The notes: generated by a model from the sequence alone, not told the origin. DNA of 64,000 nucleotides from Rufibacter radiotolerans (GCF_001078055.1 NZ_CP010777.1:3129001-3193000); one strand, 5' to 3'. Counted from the stretch's first letter, positions 16,438 to 26,179 are shown. Made by a program: numbers and translations.

Positions 16438-17992
16438 TTTTAGTGGACAGCGTTATAAATGGGATAATACATTCTTCCAGAGACACGCCACCGTGCTGGA
16501 AAGTGTCTTTGTAGTGGTTCACGTAATAGTTAAAGTTATTGGGGTACGCGAAGAAGTCATCGTTCATGGCAAAGACGTAGGCCGTAGACACGTTGCTTTT
16601 GGGCAGGTGAAAACGCTCTGGTTTGCGGCACACCAGCACGTCTTTCTCCGTGAAGCCTAGGTTCTTGCCGTGCTTGTAGCGCAGGTTGGTGTTGGTATTA
16701 CGGTCGCCCACAATCTTGAAGGGCTTTTTCACGCGCACCGTACCGTGGTCTGTGGTAATGATAAGGCGGCCTTTCTTGTCGGCGATGGCTTTGAGGGTGT
16801 CAAACAGCGGCGAGTGCAGGAACCAGGAGCGGGTAAGCGAACGGTAGGCGGCTTCGTCGGCGGCCAGTTCCCGGATCATCTGCATGTCTGTGCGGGCATG
16901 CGAGAGCATGTCCACGAAGTTGTAGACGATCACGTTGAGCTTGTTGTTTTCCAGGTTGTTGAACTTAGCCAGCAGGTCTTTGCCGGCGGTGTTGTTGGTG
17001 ATCTTGTGGTAGCTGAATTTCTCCTTGATGTTGTTTTGTTGCAGCTGTATCTCCAGGAAGTCCTCCTCGTGCAGGTTTTTGCCTTCTTCCTCATCGTCAG
17101 ACACCCACAGGTTGGGGTAGCGTTTGGCAATGTCGGCGGGGAGCATACCCGAGAAGATGGCGTTGCGGGCGTAGGCGGTGGTGGTGGGCAGAATGGAGTA
17201 ATACATCTCCTCGCTCTCCACGTTGAAATAGTCGGTGATGATGGGCTCCAACACTTTCCACTGGTCATAGCGCAGGTTGTCTATGAGCACGAAGTACACG
17301 GGCACGTTGCTTTCCTTCATCATGGGGAACACGCGGTCCTTGAAGAGTTTGTGGCTCATCAAAGGAATCTCATCGGTCTCATCATTCACCCACTCCTCGT
17401 AGTTATCCATGATGAACTTGGCGAAGTTGGTGTTAGCCTCGTCCTTCTGCATGTTGATGACCTCAGCCATGCTTTTGCCTTCGGTCTCCGCGATCTCCAG
17501 CTCCCAGTACACCAGTTTCTTGTACACATCGGCCCACTCCTGGTAACTCAGGCGCTCGCCAAAAGCCATGCCCAGGGTCCGGAAGTCGCGTTGGTACGAG
17601 ATGTTGGTGCGTTCCTCTACCAGGCGGCGGTTTTCTAATATCCGCTTAGCGGAAAGCAGGATCTGGTTGGGGTTGATGGGCTTGATGAGGTAGTCGGCGA
17701 TCTTGGAGCCGATGGCCTCTTCCATGATGTGTTCCTCCTCGCTTTTGGTGATCATGACCACCGGTATCATCGGCCGGATGGCCTTTATTTCGCTCAGGGT
17801 TTCCAGGCCGGAGATGCCGGGCATGTTTTCGTCTAAAAAGACAAGGTCAAAGGTCTGTTCCTGCACTTTCTCTATGGCATCTGCCCCGCTGTTGACGGGG
17901 GTAATGTCATAGCCCCTTTCTTCTAAAAAGAGAATATGGGGCTTGAGAAGGTCAATCTCGTCGTCCGCCCACAAAATAGTATATCTTTGCAT
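16430..17992 (-). CDS. porX: PorX-type response regulator with PglZ effector domain
   Basis: Regulator of the type IX secretion system and gliding in Bacteroidota; partner of the histidine kinase PorY. 520 residues. The CheY-like receiver (1-120) has acidic D10/D11, phospho-acceptor D54 in VFLDENMPG, and LIKP. After a helical linker, the alkaline-phosphatase-like PglZ domain (about 205-515) shows LIDNLRYDQW, a PTTTAYARN nucleophile region, and TTDHGT, the metal ligands. In studied PorX proteins this domain is a phosphodiesterase. The gene starts a minus-strand operon with tsaE and ald and is divergent from the HD gene. Confidence 0.93.
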   Translation of the reverse strand: MQRYTILWADDEIDLLKPHILFLEERGYDITPVNSGADAIEKVQEQTFDLVFLDENMPGISGLETLSEIKAIRPMIPVVMITKSEEEHIMEEAIGSKIADYLIKPINPNQILLSAKRILENRRLVEERTNISYQRDFRTLGMAFGERLSYQEWADVYKKLVYWELEIAETEGKSMAEVINMQKDEANTNFAKFIMDNYEEWVNDETDEIPLMSHKLFKDRVFPMMKESNVPVYFVLIDNLRYDQWKVLEPIITDYFNVESEEMYYSILPTTTAYARNAIFSGMLPADIAKRYPNLWVSDDEEEGKNLHEEDFLEIQLQQNNIKEKFSYHKITNNTAGKDLLAKFNNLENNKLNVIVYNFVDMLSHARTDMQMIRELAADEAAYRSLTRSWFLHSPLFDTLKAIADKKGRLIITTDHGTVRVKKPFKIVGDRNTNTNLRYKHGKNLGFTEKDVLVCRKPERFHLPKSNVSTAYVFAMNDDFFAYPNNFNYYVNHYKDTFQHGGVSLEECIIPFITLSTKNA

Positions 17993-18128
17993 GGCTCGTA
18001 ATTTATTTCATAGTTAGGTAAAGGGAGCAGCGGCGGCGCAAGGTAAAACAAATCTGCGGAGCAGGTAAATCTGAGATGTGCACGCCCTATCATTAACCGA
18101 CAACGGACACTAGAAGCACTTAGTTATC

Positions 18129-19361
18129 TTGAATAAGAAAAAAATCTTCAACGACCCGGTCTACGGCTTCATCACGGTACCGTCTGAACTGCTATTTGAC
18201 ATTATCCAGCACCCGTATTTCCAGCGCCTTCGCCGCATAAAGCAACTGGGCCTCACGGAATTTGTGTACCCCGGGGCGCTGCACACCCGTTTCCACCACG
18301 CCTTAGGCGCCATGCACCTCATGAGCATTGCCCTGCAGAGCCTGAGCAGCAAAGATAACCTCATTTCAGACAAAGAGTGCGAAGCCTCCATGGCCGCCAT
18401 TTTGCTACATGACGTGGGGCACGGTCCTTTCTCCCATGCGTTGGAGCACGCCATTTTTGACCAGGTGCCGCATGAGCAGATCTCGCTGCACATCATGGAG
18501 TTGCTCAACGTGGAGTTTGGCGGGCGGCTGCAACTGGCCATTGATATTTTTACGGACAGGTATGAGCGCCGGTTCTTCCACCAACTGGTTTCCAGCCAGT
18601 TAGACGTTGACCGCCTGGATTACCTGAACCGCGACAGCTTCTACACCGGCGTGTCTGAGGGTAAGATTGGCGCCGACCGTCTGCTCAAGATGCTGAACGT
18701 AGCCGATGACCACCTGGTGGTGGAGGAGAAAGGCATCTATTCCATTGAGAGTTTTCTGGTAAGCCGCCGCCTTATGTACTGGCAGGTATACATGCACAAG
18801 ACCGTGACCAGTGCTGAGCAGATGGTCATGAAGATCATGCAACGTGCCCGCGAGCTTACCCAACGCGGCGAGGACGTACCGGCCAGCGCCAACCTGCAGT
18901 TTTTCCTGCGCGAAAGCCTTTCCATTCTGGATTTTGAGCGGGACCCGGGCATTATGAGGCGTTTTGTCTCTCTGGATGATTATGATGTGTGGGGCGGAAT
19001 CAAGGCCTGGGCCGAACACCCGGATAGCATCCTGAGCTACCTTTCCACCTGCCTGTTGGAGCGGCGCCTGTTCAAGATCCTGCTTTCCCCTACCCCCTTT
19101 GACCAGGATCTATTGCTGGGCATTAAAGAACTGGCCCAGGACCACTTTGCCCTGGCCCCCGAAGACGCGCATTACCTGGTGGTGGAAGGTAAAATAAGCA
19201 ACAACGCCTATGAGGCCACCGGCGAGAACATTAACGTGCTTACCAAAAGCAGCCAGGTGGTAGACGTGGCTGAAGCCTCTGACTTGCCCAATATTCAGGC
19301 CCTGAGCAAAAAGGTGGAGAAATACTACGTGTGCTACCCCAAGGAGATTGCCGGGTTATAA
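18129..19361 (+). CDS. HD-domain phosphohydrolase (dNTPase-like)
   Basis: 410 residues, metal-dependent HD superfamily, related to dGTPase/SAMHD1-like proteins. Motifs: RFHHALGAMHL (H...), then LLHDVGHGPFSHALEH, the HD pair, and later QLDVDRLDYLNRD. The start appears to be TTG at 18129 giving MNKKKIFNDPVYGF, the expected N-terminus of the family; there is no usable ATG upstream. It stands alone, divergent from porX. Substrate probably (d)NTPs, by family. Confidence 0.88.
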   Translation: MNKKKIFNDPVYGFITVPSELLFDIIQHPYFQRLRRIKQLGLTEFVYPGALHTRFHHALGAMHLMSIALQSLSSKDNLISDKECEASMAAILLHDVGHGPFSHALEHAIFDQVPHEQISLHIMELLNVEFGGRLQLAIDIFTDRYERRFFHQLVSSQLDVDRLDYLNRDSFYTGVSEGKIGADRLLKMLNVADDHLVVEEKGIYSIESFLVSRRLMYWQVYMHKTVTSAEQMVMKIMQRARELTQRGEDVPASANLQFFLRESLSILDFERDPGIMRRFVSLDDYDVWGGIKAWAEHPDSILSYLSTCLLERRLFKILLSPTPFDQDLLLGIKELAQDHFALAPEDAHYLVVEGKISNNAYEATGENINVLTKSSQVVDVAEASDLPNIQALSKKVEKYYVCYPKEIAGL

Positions 19362-19439
19362 ATCCGGAGCTAATTACTTCCTTATAGCTTAACTACCAGA
19401 GTCCAACAATTCTTTTAGAACTACTCAACTATACTCTCT

Positions 19440-21347
19440 ATGAAAAACTTTTTATTGATTCCTGCCTTGCTGGTAACCTTTCTGGCCGCAGCGCAGGAAA
19501 AGCTAACCCCTGAGCTTCTCTGGAAGCTGGACCGCGTGAGCGGCGTAGGTTTGTCTAAAGACCAGAAATACGTGGTGTATACTGTGAGTACGCCCAACGC
19601 GGATGAAAACAAGTCAAAGCGCCAGGGCTGGATGATTCCCGTGACCGGCGGCACGCCCAGAAAAGTCAATAATCTGGACAGCGCCCTGGTCAATGACCGC
19701 GTTTCCCCAGACGGAAACTACATCATGAGCACCGAGGAAGTGAAGGTGCAGAAGGTTTTTGGCAAGGACTTTTACCCCGAACTGACCAAATCAAACGCCA
19801 TGGTCTACACCTCTCTGAGCTACCGGCACTGGGACGAGTGGGAAGACGGCAAGTACAACCACATTTTTGTAGCGCCTTACAAGAACGGGGCGGCCGGGGC
19901 TAAAAAGGACATTATGCCCAATGAGCCCTATGACAGCCCGCAAAAACCGTTCGGCGGCGACGAGGACTTTATCTGGAACCCAGACAGCAAACGCATAGTG
20001 TATGTGGCCAAGAAAAAAGAAGGCACCGCCTACGCCATCAGCACCAACACAGACCTGTATGAGTATGACCTCACCACCGGTACCACCAAAAACCTGACGG
20101 AGGCCAACAAAGGCTATGACGTGAACCCGGCCTACAGCGCCAATGGCGTGCTGGCCTGGCTGCAGATGAAACGCGATGGCTTTGAGGCCGACAAGCAGGA
20201 CCTGGTGGTGTCTACCGGAGCCGGCACCATAAACCTGACCGGGCACAGAGATGACCTGCACGTGAGTGGCTTCAGTTGGAGCAAAGACGGCAAGAATATT
20301 TACTTCTATGCCCCTACCAACGGCACCATGCAGCTGTTTGAGGTCGCTTATACCAACTCCTCGCAAACTCCTCCCAACATCCGGCAGGTAACCAAAGGCG
20401 ACTTTGACGTGAACGGCATTGTGGCCCAGGCCGGAAATAAACTGATTGTCTCCAGAACAGACATGAACCACGCCGCCGAACTTTACACCGTTGACCTGGC
20501 CTCCGGCGATATGCAGCAGCTGACGCACGCCAATGACGCGGTCTTCAGTAAACTGCCCCAGGTGAAAACCGAGCGCCGTTGGGTGACTACCACAGATAAA
20601 AAGAAAATGCTGGTGTGGGTGATCTACCCGCCCAACTTTGACCCCAACAAAAAATACCCTACCCTGCTGTATTGCCAGGGCGGGCCGCAGTCACCGCTTA
20701 CCCAGGCCTATTCTTACCGCTGGAACTTCCAGCTGATGGCCTCGCAGGGGTACATTGTGGTGGCACCTAACCGGCGCGGCATGCCCGGCCACGGCACCAA
20801 GTGGAACGAACAGGTCAGCAAAGACTGGGGCGGCCAGGTAATTAAAGATTACCTGAGCGCCATTGATGACGTGCGCAAAGAGAATTTCGTGGACAACAAC
20901 CGCCTGGGCTGCGTGGGTGCCTCTTTTGGTGGCTTCTCGGTGTTTGCCCTGGAGGCCTTGCACAAAGGCCGGTTTAAGACATTTATCTCGCATGACGGCG
21001 TGTTTGATTTCAAGAGCATGTACGGCACCACTGAGGAACTCTGGTTTGTGAACTGGGACCTGGGCGGCCCTTATTGGGAGAAGAAGAACAAGGCAGCCAA
21101 AAAATCTTATACCCAGTCGCCCAGCAACTTTATAGATAAATGGGATACGCCTATTTTCATCATACAGGGCGGCAAGGATTACCGCGTACCCATTGAACAA
21201 GGCCTGCAGGCGTTCCAGGCGGCGCAGTTAAAGGGCATCAAGAGCAAACTGCTCTACTTACCTGAAGAAAACCACTGGGTGCTGTCGGCGCAAAACGCGC
21301 TGGTGTGGCAGCGGGAATTCTTCAAGTGGCTGGACGAGACGCTTTAG
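19440..21347 (+). CDS. S9-family peptidase (acylaminoacyl-peptidase-like)
   Basis: 635 residues with a signal peptide (MKNFLLIPALLVTFLAAAQ). A WD40-like beta-propeller (about 30-380) is followed by an alpha/beta-hydrolase domain with Ser495 in GASFGGF, Asp in QGGKDYRVP and His in EENHWV near the C-terminus, a full catalytic triad. It would clip short peptides in the periplasm or at the surface. Single gene; 78 bases upstream show no clear TAnnTTTG box. Confidence 0.92.
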   Translation: MKNFLLIPALLVTFLAAAQEKLTPELLWKLDRVSGVGLSKDQKYVVYTVSTPNADENKSKRQGWMIPVTGGTPRKVNNLDSALVNDRVSPDGNYIMSTEEVKVQKVFGKDFYPELTKSNAMVYTSLSYRHWDEWEDGKYNHIFVAPYKNGAAGAKKDIMPNEPYDSPQKPFGGDEDFIWNPDSKRIVYVAKKKEGTAYAISTNTDLYEYDLTTGTTKNLTEANKGYDVNPAYSANGVLAWLQMKRDGFEADKQDLVVSTGAGTINLTGHRDDLHVSGFSWSKDGKNIYFYAPTNGTMQLFEVAYTNSSQTPPNIRQVTKGDFDVNGIVAQAGNKLIVSRTDMNHAAELYTVDLASGDMQQLTHANDAVFSKLPQVKTERRWVTTTDKKKMLVWVIYPPNFDPNKKYPTLLYCQGGPQSPLTQAYSYRWNFQLMASQGYIVVAPNRRGMPGHGTKWNEQVSKDWGGQVIKDYLSAIDDVRKENFVDNNRLGCVGASFGGFSVFALEALHKGRFKTFISHDGVFDFKSMYGTTEELWFVNWDLGGPYWEKKNKAAKKSYTQSPSNFIDKWDTPIFIIQGGKDYRVPIEQGLQAFQAAQLKGIKSKLLYLPEENHWVLSAQNALVWQREFFKWLDETL

Positions 21348-21365
21348 TAGAAAAAGAAGCAATTC

Positions 21366-21402
21366 CGTTTTGGGGCCGTTTTACTGAAAACAGCCCCAAA
21401 AC
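21366..21402 (+). repeat. Family A palindrome, copy 9
   Basis: GTTTTGGGGCCGTTTT and AAAACAGCCCCAAAAC, between convergent genes, 19 bases after the peptidase stop. Confidence 0.85.
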
Positions 21403-21487
21403 ATAGAATCAGCTATTGTTCCTACCCTAGGGACATATTTTGCCATAAAGCAAGAACAGGCTTGGCAACCCGTTATGATAAGTTTAT

Positions 21488-21522
21488 AAAAAAGGAGCCG
21501 CTTAGAAAGCGGCTCCTTTTTT
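21488..21522. terminator. Bidirectional intrinsic terminator
   Basis: A 16-bp stem AAAAAAGGAGCCGCTT and complement with a 2-3-base loop and T-runs on both sides, between the peptidase and PepSY-like genes. Confidence 0.9.
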
Positions 21523-21542
21523 ATTGGGTCCTTCGTTCTTAT

Positions 21543-22061
21543 TTACAGGAACTGCCCGTTTTCATCGGTTTTCACTTTCATACGCTTGTCTCCGTTTTCC
21601 AGGGTGATTTTGTATTTCTTTTTGGCCCCTTTGGGCTCAGAGTAACTCACCAGGTACACGTCTTTGGCAATTTTCCAGCCTGGGTATTTGGTGACTACTG
21701 CTTTTGCCACCGCAGGGGGCAAGGCAGTGTTTGTGAATCTTTCGGCGGTACGCAGAAGCTTGCCGTTTTCATCATACGTGGCCAGGATTTTTCCTTGCGG
21801 GATCTCAAATGAAATGGAATAGTTGTCATAGTCATCTTCATACACACTTGAGGTTCTGATATCATAGGCCGCGGCCTCCCGCCGGAGTAATTTCACCGGT
21901 TCAGACACCTCATTTTTATCTAAGGCACTGAGGTATTTGTAATTGACGGCCGTCACCCTAATTTCAGGCAACTTGACGTCCTGCGCGGTCGCCAGGTTGA
22001 CAAACCCCACCAGGAACAGGGCAAGGCTTGCCAGTAAGGGCAAAATGTTTAATCGTTTCAT
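21543..22061 (-). CDS. Secreted PepSY-like (BLIP-fold) protein
   Basis: 172 residues with a signal peptide ending around LATAQ. The C-terminal half (YDENGKLL...VAKAVVTKYPGWKI...KKKYKITLENGD...VKTDENGQF) resembles the PepSY-like repeat fold common in Bacteroidota periplasmic proteins. Function unknown; proteins of this type are often stress- or metal-associated, but nothing here shows that. Single gene with its own terminator. Confidence 0.7.
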   Translation of the reverse strand: MKRLNILPLLASLALFLVGFVNLATAQDVKLPEIRVTAVNYKYLSALDKNEVSEPVKLLRREAAAYDIRTSSVYEDDYDNYSISFEIPQGKILATYDENGKLLRTAERFTNTALPPAVAKAVVTKYPGWKIAKDVYLVSYSEPKGAKKKYKITLENGDKRMKVKTDENGQFL

Positions 22062-22896
22062 AGCTTTGAATATTTAGGTGATAGAATCTGGTAATGCTGT
22101 ACTAGAAGGGGAAGTAGGATAAACCCTACCGGAAGTAGTTTCTGATCAGGGTGGAAGAGCGGGCTGGTCCGGGCGGGGGTAAACCCTTATGTGCGTTGGA
22201 TCAGTCTGCCAATGGAGGATCTAAGAAAGAGCAGTGCCTGGCAACCGCCCTTTTGCGGGCCAGGGTGCCCGCCTGCCCAGGGGTCATGCCTGGGTAAAAT
22301 CTTTTACTGGCGCCCCGCTGCGTTTGGGAGCCCCGTCTTATATTTTCTTAATGTACGTGGGGGAAGAAGTCACAAAAAATGCTGGCCCTTAGGCCCAGGC
22401 GCTGGGTGCCGCATTATCCCTACCTGGCGGGGAACCAAGTACTCAGGGGAGGTGATTGGTAACGAAGCCCCTGGCCCAATTTTTGGGTTGTTTCAGGTCT
22501 GCTTCTCACATTGTATTCGTACAAACTACAGTCGGCCTTTTAAAGTGTTCATGCCGCCCCGGTGGCCATTTTTCTGTCTTTTTTTTACACCGGCCATGGA
22601 AACGTAGCTATTTTTATTTCGCTCCCCGCCCAGCGTTTTCTTTTCATCTTAATATAGCACTACCATATATTAAGTACGTACTTTTCTTTGATCTGGTGAG
22701 GTAAAAAGCCATTTTAACAATTTCTTAAAACCTCTTTTTCAAGCTATTACCTCTAATACCTTACGTGCATTTGAAAACAGTGCAAACTCCTTTTTAGGCC
22801 TTATCGCCAAGGTGTTTCTCTGGGTTATGCTTAAACCACGCAAGTATGACTATTAGCTTCCATAGGCTATTGCAATGCCGGGCCACACAAGATTCT
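22062..22896. other. Long gene-free stretch
   Basis: With the leader of the next gene, about 955 bases (22062-23016) without a credible gene. 22160-22480 is GC-rich; frames here code low-complexity, Cys/Trp/Pro-rich peptides with no start context. 22600-22700 turns AT-rich and carries a 9-bp inverted repeat (22648-22656 with 22666-22674) and an AAGTACGTACTT palindrome. I see no tRNA or known riboswitch. Confidence 0.45.
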
Positions 22897-22933
22897 GCTT
22901 TTAAGGTCGTTTACAAAAAACAGGCTTAAAACG
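22897..22933 (+). repeat. Family A palindrome, copy 10
   Basis: Right arm AAAAAACAGGCTTAAAACG is intact, left arm GCTTTTAAGGTCGTTT is diverged. It lies about 85 bases upstream of the STAS-like gene. Confidence 0.7.
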
Positions 22934-23016
22934 AACAGCCTCTCGGCTTGCTTTCGTACATTAGGCAATGGCTTTTGGCCGGTTGCCTGCTGAATTTTGA
23001 ACCGGCGCCCTTGCTT

Positions 23017-23415
23017 ATGATTATTTTGCAGAACTCCCTTACGCAGCTTGAGTACGACCCGTCCACGGATATCCTGTATCTGGACTGGCCTGACACCTCG
23101 CTTTTTACCCTGGAAGAGGTAAAGGGAACGCTGCAAGACACGGTGAAGGCCATCAAAGACTATGACATCAAGAAGCTGTTCATGGACTCTAGCCAACGGG
23201 AAATGAATTTCTATGACGCGGAGTTCTTAGAAGTGATGCAGGAGATTGCCTATAGCCTGCTGGATACCCGCCTGGCCAAGATAGCCCGCATCACCACCAC
23301 AGACCATTACCGCGAGCAGAAGGTGCAAGAGGCGCAAGCAAGGGCAGGTATTCACTTACAGGTCAGGTCTTTCGCAGACAAAGAAACGGCCCTGGAATGG
23401 CTCAAAGACGCCTAA
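23017..23415 (+). CDS. STAS/SpoIIAA-like small cytosolic protein
   Basis: The start at 23017 (MIILQNSLTQLEYD) gives 132 residues; the open frame extends 69 bases further up, but that part encodes a poor peptide overlapping the palindrome region. The alternating strand-helix pattern (ILYLDWPD, ...TVKAIKDYDIKKLFMDSSQRE...) resembles STAS/SEC14-like domains of Bacteroidota. No catalytic motif is visible. Single gene; role unknown, perhaps signalling by analogy with anti-sigma antagonists. Confidence 0.65.
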   Translation: MIILQNSLTQLEYDPSTDILYLDWPDTSLFTLEEVKGTLQDTVKAIKDYDIKKLFMDSSQREMNFYDAEFLEVMQEIAYSLLDTRLAKIARITTTDHYREQKVQEAQARAGIHLQVRSFADKETALEWLKDA

Positions 23416-23440
23416 CTCGAATGGCAAACCCGTTAATCTT

Positions 23441-23480
23441 AAAACCTGGGTGGGCGAACAAAGACCTCCCAGGTTATTTG
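23441..23480 (+). terminator. Terminator of the STAS-like gene
   Basis: 11-bp stem (AACCTGGGTGG with CCTCCCAGGTT, one mismatch) followed by ATTTGTTTT; its tail merges into the next family A palindrome. Confidence 0.65.
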
Positions 23481-23516
23481 TTTTAGGGCCGTTTTTCCAA
23501 AAACAGGCTTAAAACG
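23479..23516 (+). repeat. Family A palindrome, copy 11
   Basis: TGTTTTAGGGCCGTTTTT and AAAACAGGCTTAAAACG, directly on the terminator tail of the upstream gene. Confidence 0.85.
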
Positions 23517-23570
23517 CACTACCCAGCCCGCACCAAAAAATTCTATTCCCTGCCAAAAGAGGAGCATTTC

Positions 23571-23606
23571 TGTTTTGAAGGCGTTTTCCTGAAAACAGGC
23601 CTAAAC
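23571..23606 (+). repeat. Family A palindrome, copy 12
   Basis: TGTTTTGAAGGCGTTTTC and GAAAACAGGCCTAAAC; the second copy in the same 315-base gap upstream of lpxD. The rest of this gap (23416-23730) holds only a terminator and the lpxD promoter. Confidence 0.75.
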
Positions 23607-23718
23607 CATGGCCAGGGGCTTTTTCTTCGGCTTTAGCCTATGAAAAACGAGAGGTTTGCATACCATTTACCACCGCGCAGATACCGCGCAAGATACCATC
23701 GTTTAAAAATTGTTTCCG

Positions 23719-23726
23719 TAACTTTG
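23719..23726 (+). promoter_or_regulatory. Putative -7 box of lpxD
   Basis: TAACTTTG, exact TAnnTTTG, ending only 4 bases before the lpxD ATG, so the transcript would begin at or next to the start codon. Confidence 0.55.
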
Positions 23727-23730
23727 CCCC

Positions 23731-24753
23731 ATGGAATTTACGGTTCAACAAATTGCTGATTTGCTCCGGGGTCAGGTGCTGGGAGATGGAAACGCCAAGG
23801 TAAGCAGACTGGCTAAAATTGAGGAAGGCACCCCCGGTTCGCTTTCTTTCCTGTCTAACACCAAGTACGAGCCTTATCTGTACACCACTGGCGCCACTGC
23901 CGTGATTGTGTCTAAAAACCTGGAGATAAAGCAGTCTGTTTCTACCAACCTTATTCAGGTAGAAGACCCTTACTCCTCTTTCTCTACCTTGCTGGAGATC
24001 TACCAGCAGGCCGTGGCCGCTTCGCGCGAAGGCGTGGAAGAGCCCTGCTTTATAGGCCAGAACTCCACCATTGGTGCCCGCCACTACCGTGGGGCCTTCT
24101 CTTATATTGGTAAGAACTGCCGCATAGGCGAAGGGGTCCATATTTACCCGCATGCCTACATTGGCGACAACGTGACTATTGGCGACAACACCGTGATCTA
24201 CGCGGGCGTGAAGATCTACCCGGACACTGTGATCGGGAGCCATTGCACCCTCAACGCCGGCTGCGTGATTGGCAGCGACGGCTTTGGCTTCGCGCCGCAG
24301 AAAGACGGCTCTTACAAGGCCATTCCGCAGACGGGCAACGTGGTGCTGGGTGACCATGTACGCATAGGCGCCAATACCACCGTAGACTGCGCCACCATGG
24401 GCTCTACCATTATAGGCACCGGTTCTAAGATAGATAACCTGGTGCAGGTGGCCCATAACGTGGAGATAGGCAAGCACACCGTGGTGGCGGCCCAGACCGC
24501 TTTTGCCGGGTCTTCCAAAGTAGGCGACTACTGCACCATTGCCGGTCAGGTAGGCGTGGTAGGCCACGTGAAAATCGCGAATAAAACCATAGTAGGCGCT
24601 AAATCTGGCATCTCTAAAGACATAAAGGAAGAGGGTACGTTTGTGCAGGGCGCCCCCGCTTTTGACTATAAACAGAACCTGAGGGCCATGGCCGTTTTCC
24701 GGAAACTGCCCGAGTTGCAGAAACAGGTAGACGAACTCAGAGAAAAGCGTTAA
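23731..24753 (+). CDS. lpxD: UDP-3-O-acylglucosamine N-acyltransferase
   Basis: Third step of lipid A synthesis. 340 residues: an N-terminal uridine-binding domain (about 1-100), then a left-handed beta helix of hexapeptide repeats (about 105-310) with the catalytic His in AHNVEIGKH, and a C-terminal helix. First gene of the lipid A operon with lpxC-fabZ and lpxA. Confidence 0.97.
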   Translation: MEFTVQQIADLLRGQVLGDGNAKVSRLAKIEEGTPGSLSFLSNTKYEPYLYTTGATAVIVSKNLEIKQSVSTNLIQVEDPYSSFSTLLEIYQQAVAASREGVEEPCFIGQNSTIGARHYRGAFSYIGKNCRIGEGVHIYPHAYIGDNVTIGDNTVIYAGVKIYPDTVIGSHCTLNAGCVIGSDGFGFAPQKDGSYKAIPQTGNVVLGDHVRIGANTTVDCATMGSTIIGTGSKIDNLVQVAHNVEIGKHTVVAAQTAFAGSSKVGDYCTIAGQVGVVGHVKIANKTIVGAKSGISKDIKEEGTFVQGAPAFDYKQNLRAMAVFRKLPELQKQVDELREKR

Positions 24754-24758
24754 CTTTG
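24751..24758 (+). promoter_or_regulatory. Possible internal promoter for lpxC-fabZ
   Basis: TAACTTTG overlaps the lpxD stop codon (its first three bases are the TAA), 27 bases upstream of the lpxC ATG. It may be chance. Confidence 0.35.
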
Positions 24759-24784
24759 GGCCCTCTTTACCTATTTAGTGCTTC

Positions 24785-26179
24785 ATGAACGATAAACAGC
24801 ATACCATTAAGGCGCCGGTGACGGTATCTGGTATTGGATTGCATACCGGAGTGGTGTCAAACATGACGTTTTTGCCCGCTCCCATCAACCACGGATACAA
24901 GTTCCAGCGCATTGATTTGCCGGAGCAGCCCATTGTAGACGCCGATGTAGACAATGTGGTAGACCTCTCCCGGGGCACTACTATTGAGCAGAACGGCGCC
25001 CGGGTGAACACCGTGGAGCACGTGCTGGCGGCACTGGTAGGTTTGGAGATAGACAACGTCCTCATTCAGATTGATGGCCCGGAGCCTCCTATCATGGACG
25101 GCTCCTCTATCCTGTTTGTGAACCCGCTGCTGGAGGTTGGCCTGGAAGAACAGAATGCCCTGCGTAACTTCTTTGAGGTACCCGAGGAGATCATGTTCCG
25201 GGACGGCGCCCGCGAAACCGAAATCGCGATCCTGCCCCTGGACAATTACCGCGTGACCGTGATGGTGGATTACCACTCCCCGGTACTGGGTAGCCAGCAC
25301 GCCTCGCTCACAGACCTGAGCCAGTTCAAAGACGAGATTGCCTCTTGCCGCACCTTCTGTTTCCTGCATGAGCTGGAAATGCTCTACAAGCAGAATCTGA
25401 TCAAAGGCGGTGACCTGAGCAATGCCATTGTGGTGGTAGACCGCGTGGTAGAGGAAAATGAGTTGGACTACCTGTCTGACCTACTCAAGAAGCCCAAAGT
25501 ACAGGTAAAGAGCGAAGGTATTCTGAACAACGTAGACCTGCGTTACAAGAACGAGCCCGCCCGCCACAAACTCCTGGACCTGATTGGCGACCTGGCCCTG
25601 GTAGGCCGGCCGTTGAAAGGACAGATTCTGGCTGCCCGCCCCGGGCATGCGTCTAATGTGGCGTTTGCCAAAAAAATCAAGAAATACATCAAAGACTCCT
25701 CGGTGAAGAACGTGCCGGTGTATGACCCGAAGAAGACCCCGGTCATGGACATCAACCGCATCATGCAGACGCTTCCGCACCGGTATCCTTTTGTGTTCAT
25801 AGATAAGATCATCCACCTGGATGAAACCACCGTGACCGGCATCAAGAACGTGACCATGAATGAGTCTTTCTTTCAGGGCCACTTCCCGGGCAACCCGGTT
25901 CTGCCAGGCGTGGTGCAGATAGAGGCCATGGCCCAGACAGGCGGCATTCTGGTGTTGAGCACCGTGCCAGACCCTGAGAACTACTGGACCTACTTCCTGG
26001 GCATTGACAAGTGCCGTTTCCGCCGCAAGGTGGTGCCGGGTGATACCATCGTGTTCAAATGTGAGCTGTTGGCCCCCATCAAGCGCGGCATCGCAAAAAT
26101 GCAGGGCCAGGCCTACGTGGCGGGTCAATTGGTAATGGAAGCAGAGATGTCTGCCAGCATTGTAAGGAAAAACGCATGA
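24785..26179 (+). CDS. LpxC-FabZ fusion
   Basis: Two enzymes in one chain, a hallmark of Bacteroidota. LpxC (about 1-300) deacetylates UDP-3-O-acyl-GlcNAc, the committed lipid A step; its zinc ligand H79 lies in NTVEHV and a second His in [13 protein letters not shown]. FabZ (about 315-464), a 3-hydroxyacyl-ACP dehydratase, shows [11 protein letters not shown] and [17 protein letters not shown] with the catalytic His/Glu. The stop overlaps the lpxA start as ATGA, so translation is coupled. Confidence 0.97.
   Translation: MNDKQHTIKAPVTVSGIGLHTGVVSNMTFLPAPINHGYKFQRIDLPEQPIVDADVDNVVDLSRGTTIEQNGARVNTVEHVLAALVGLEIDNVLIQIDGPEPPIMDGSSILFVNPLLEVGLEEQNALRNFFEVPEEIMFRDGARETEIAILPLDNYRVTVMVDYHSPVLGSQHASLTDLSQFKDEIASCRTFCFLHELEMLYKQNLIKGGDLSNAIVVVDRVVEENELDYLSDLLKKPKVQVKSEGILNNVDLRYKNEPARHKLLDLIGDLALVGRPLKGQILAARPGHASNVAFAKKIKKYIKDSSVKNVPVYDPKKTPVMDINRIMQTLPHRYPFVFIDKIIHLDETTVTGIKNVTMNESFFQGHFPGNPVLPGVVQIEAMAQTGGILVLSTVPDPENYWTYFLGIDKCRFRRKVVPGDTIVFKCELLAPIKRGIAKMQGQAYVAGQLVMEAEMSASIVRKNA

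Noticed and set aside
16670..17638. 322-codon open frame on the plus strand
   Set aside because: It is the exact antisense shadow of porX; the minus frame has full receiver and PglZ motifs, the plus frame only His/Val-rich low-complexity sequence. The same applies to 23638-24567, 11880-12815 and 13257-14090.
22191..22607. 138-codon open frame in the long gap
   Set aside because: Cys/Trp/Pro-rich translation, no start context, no domain, overlapping GC-rich non-coding sequence.
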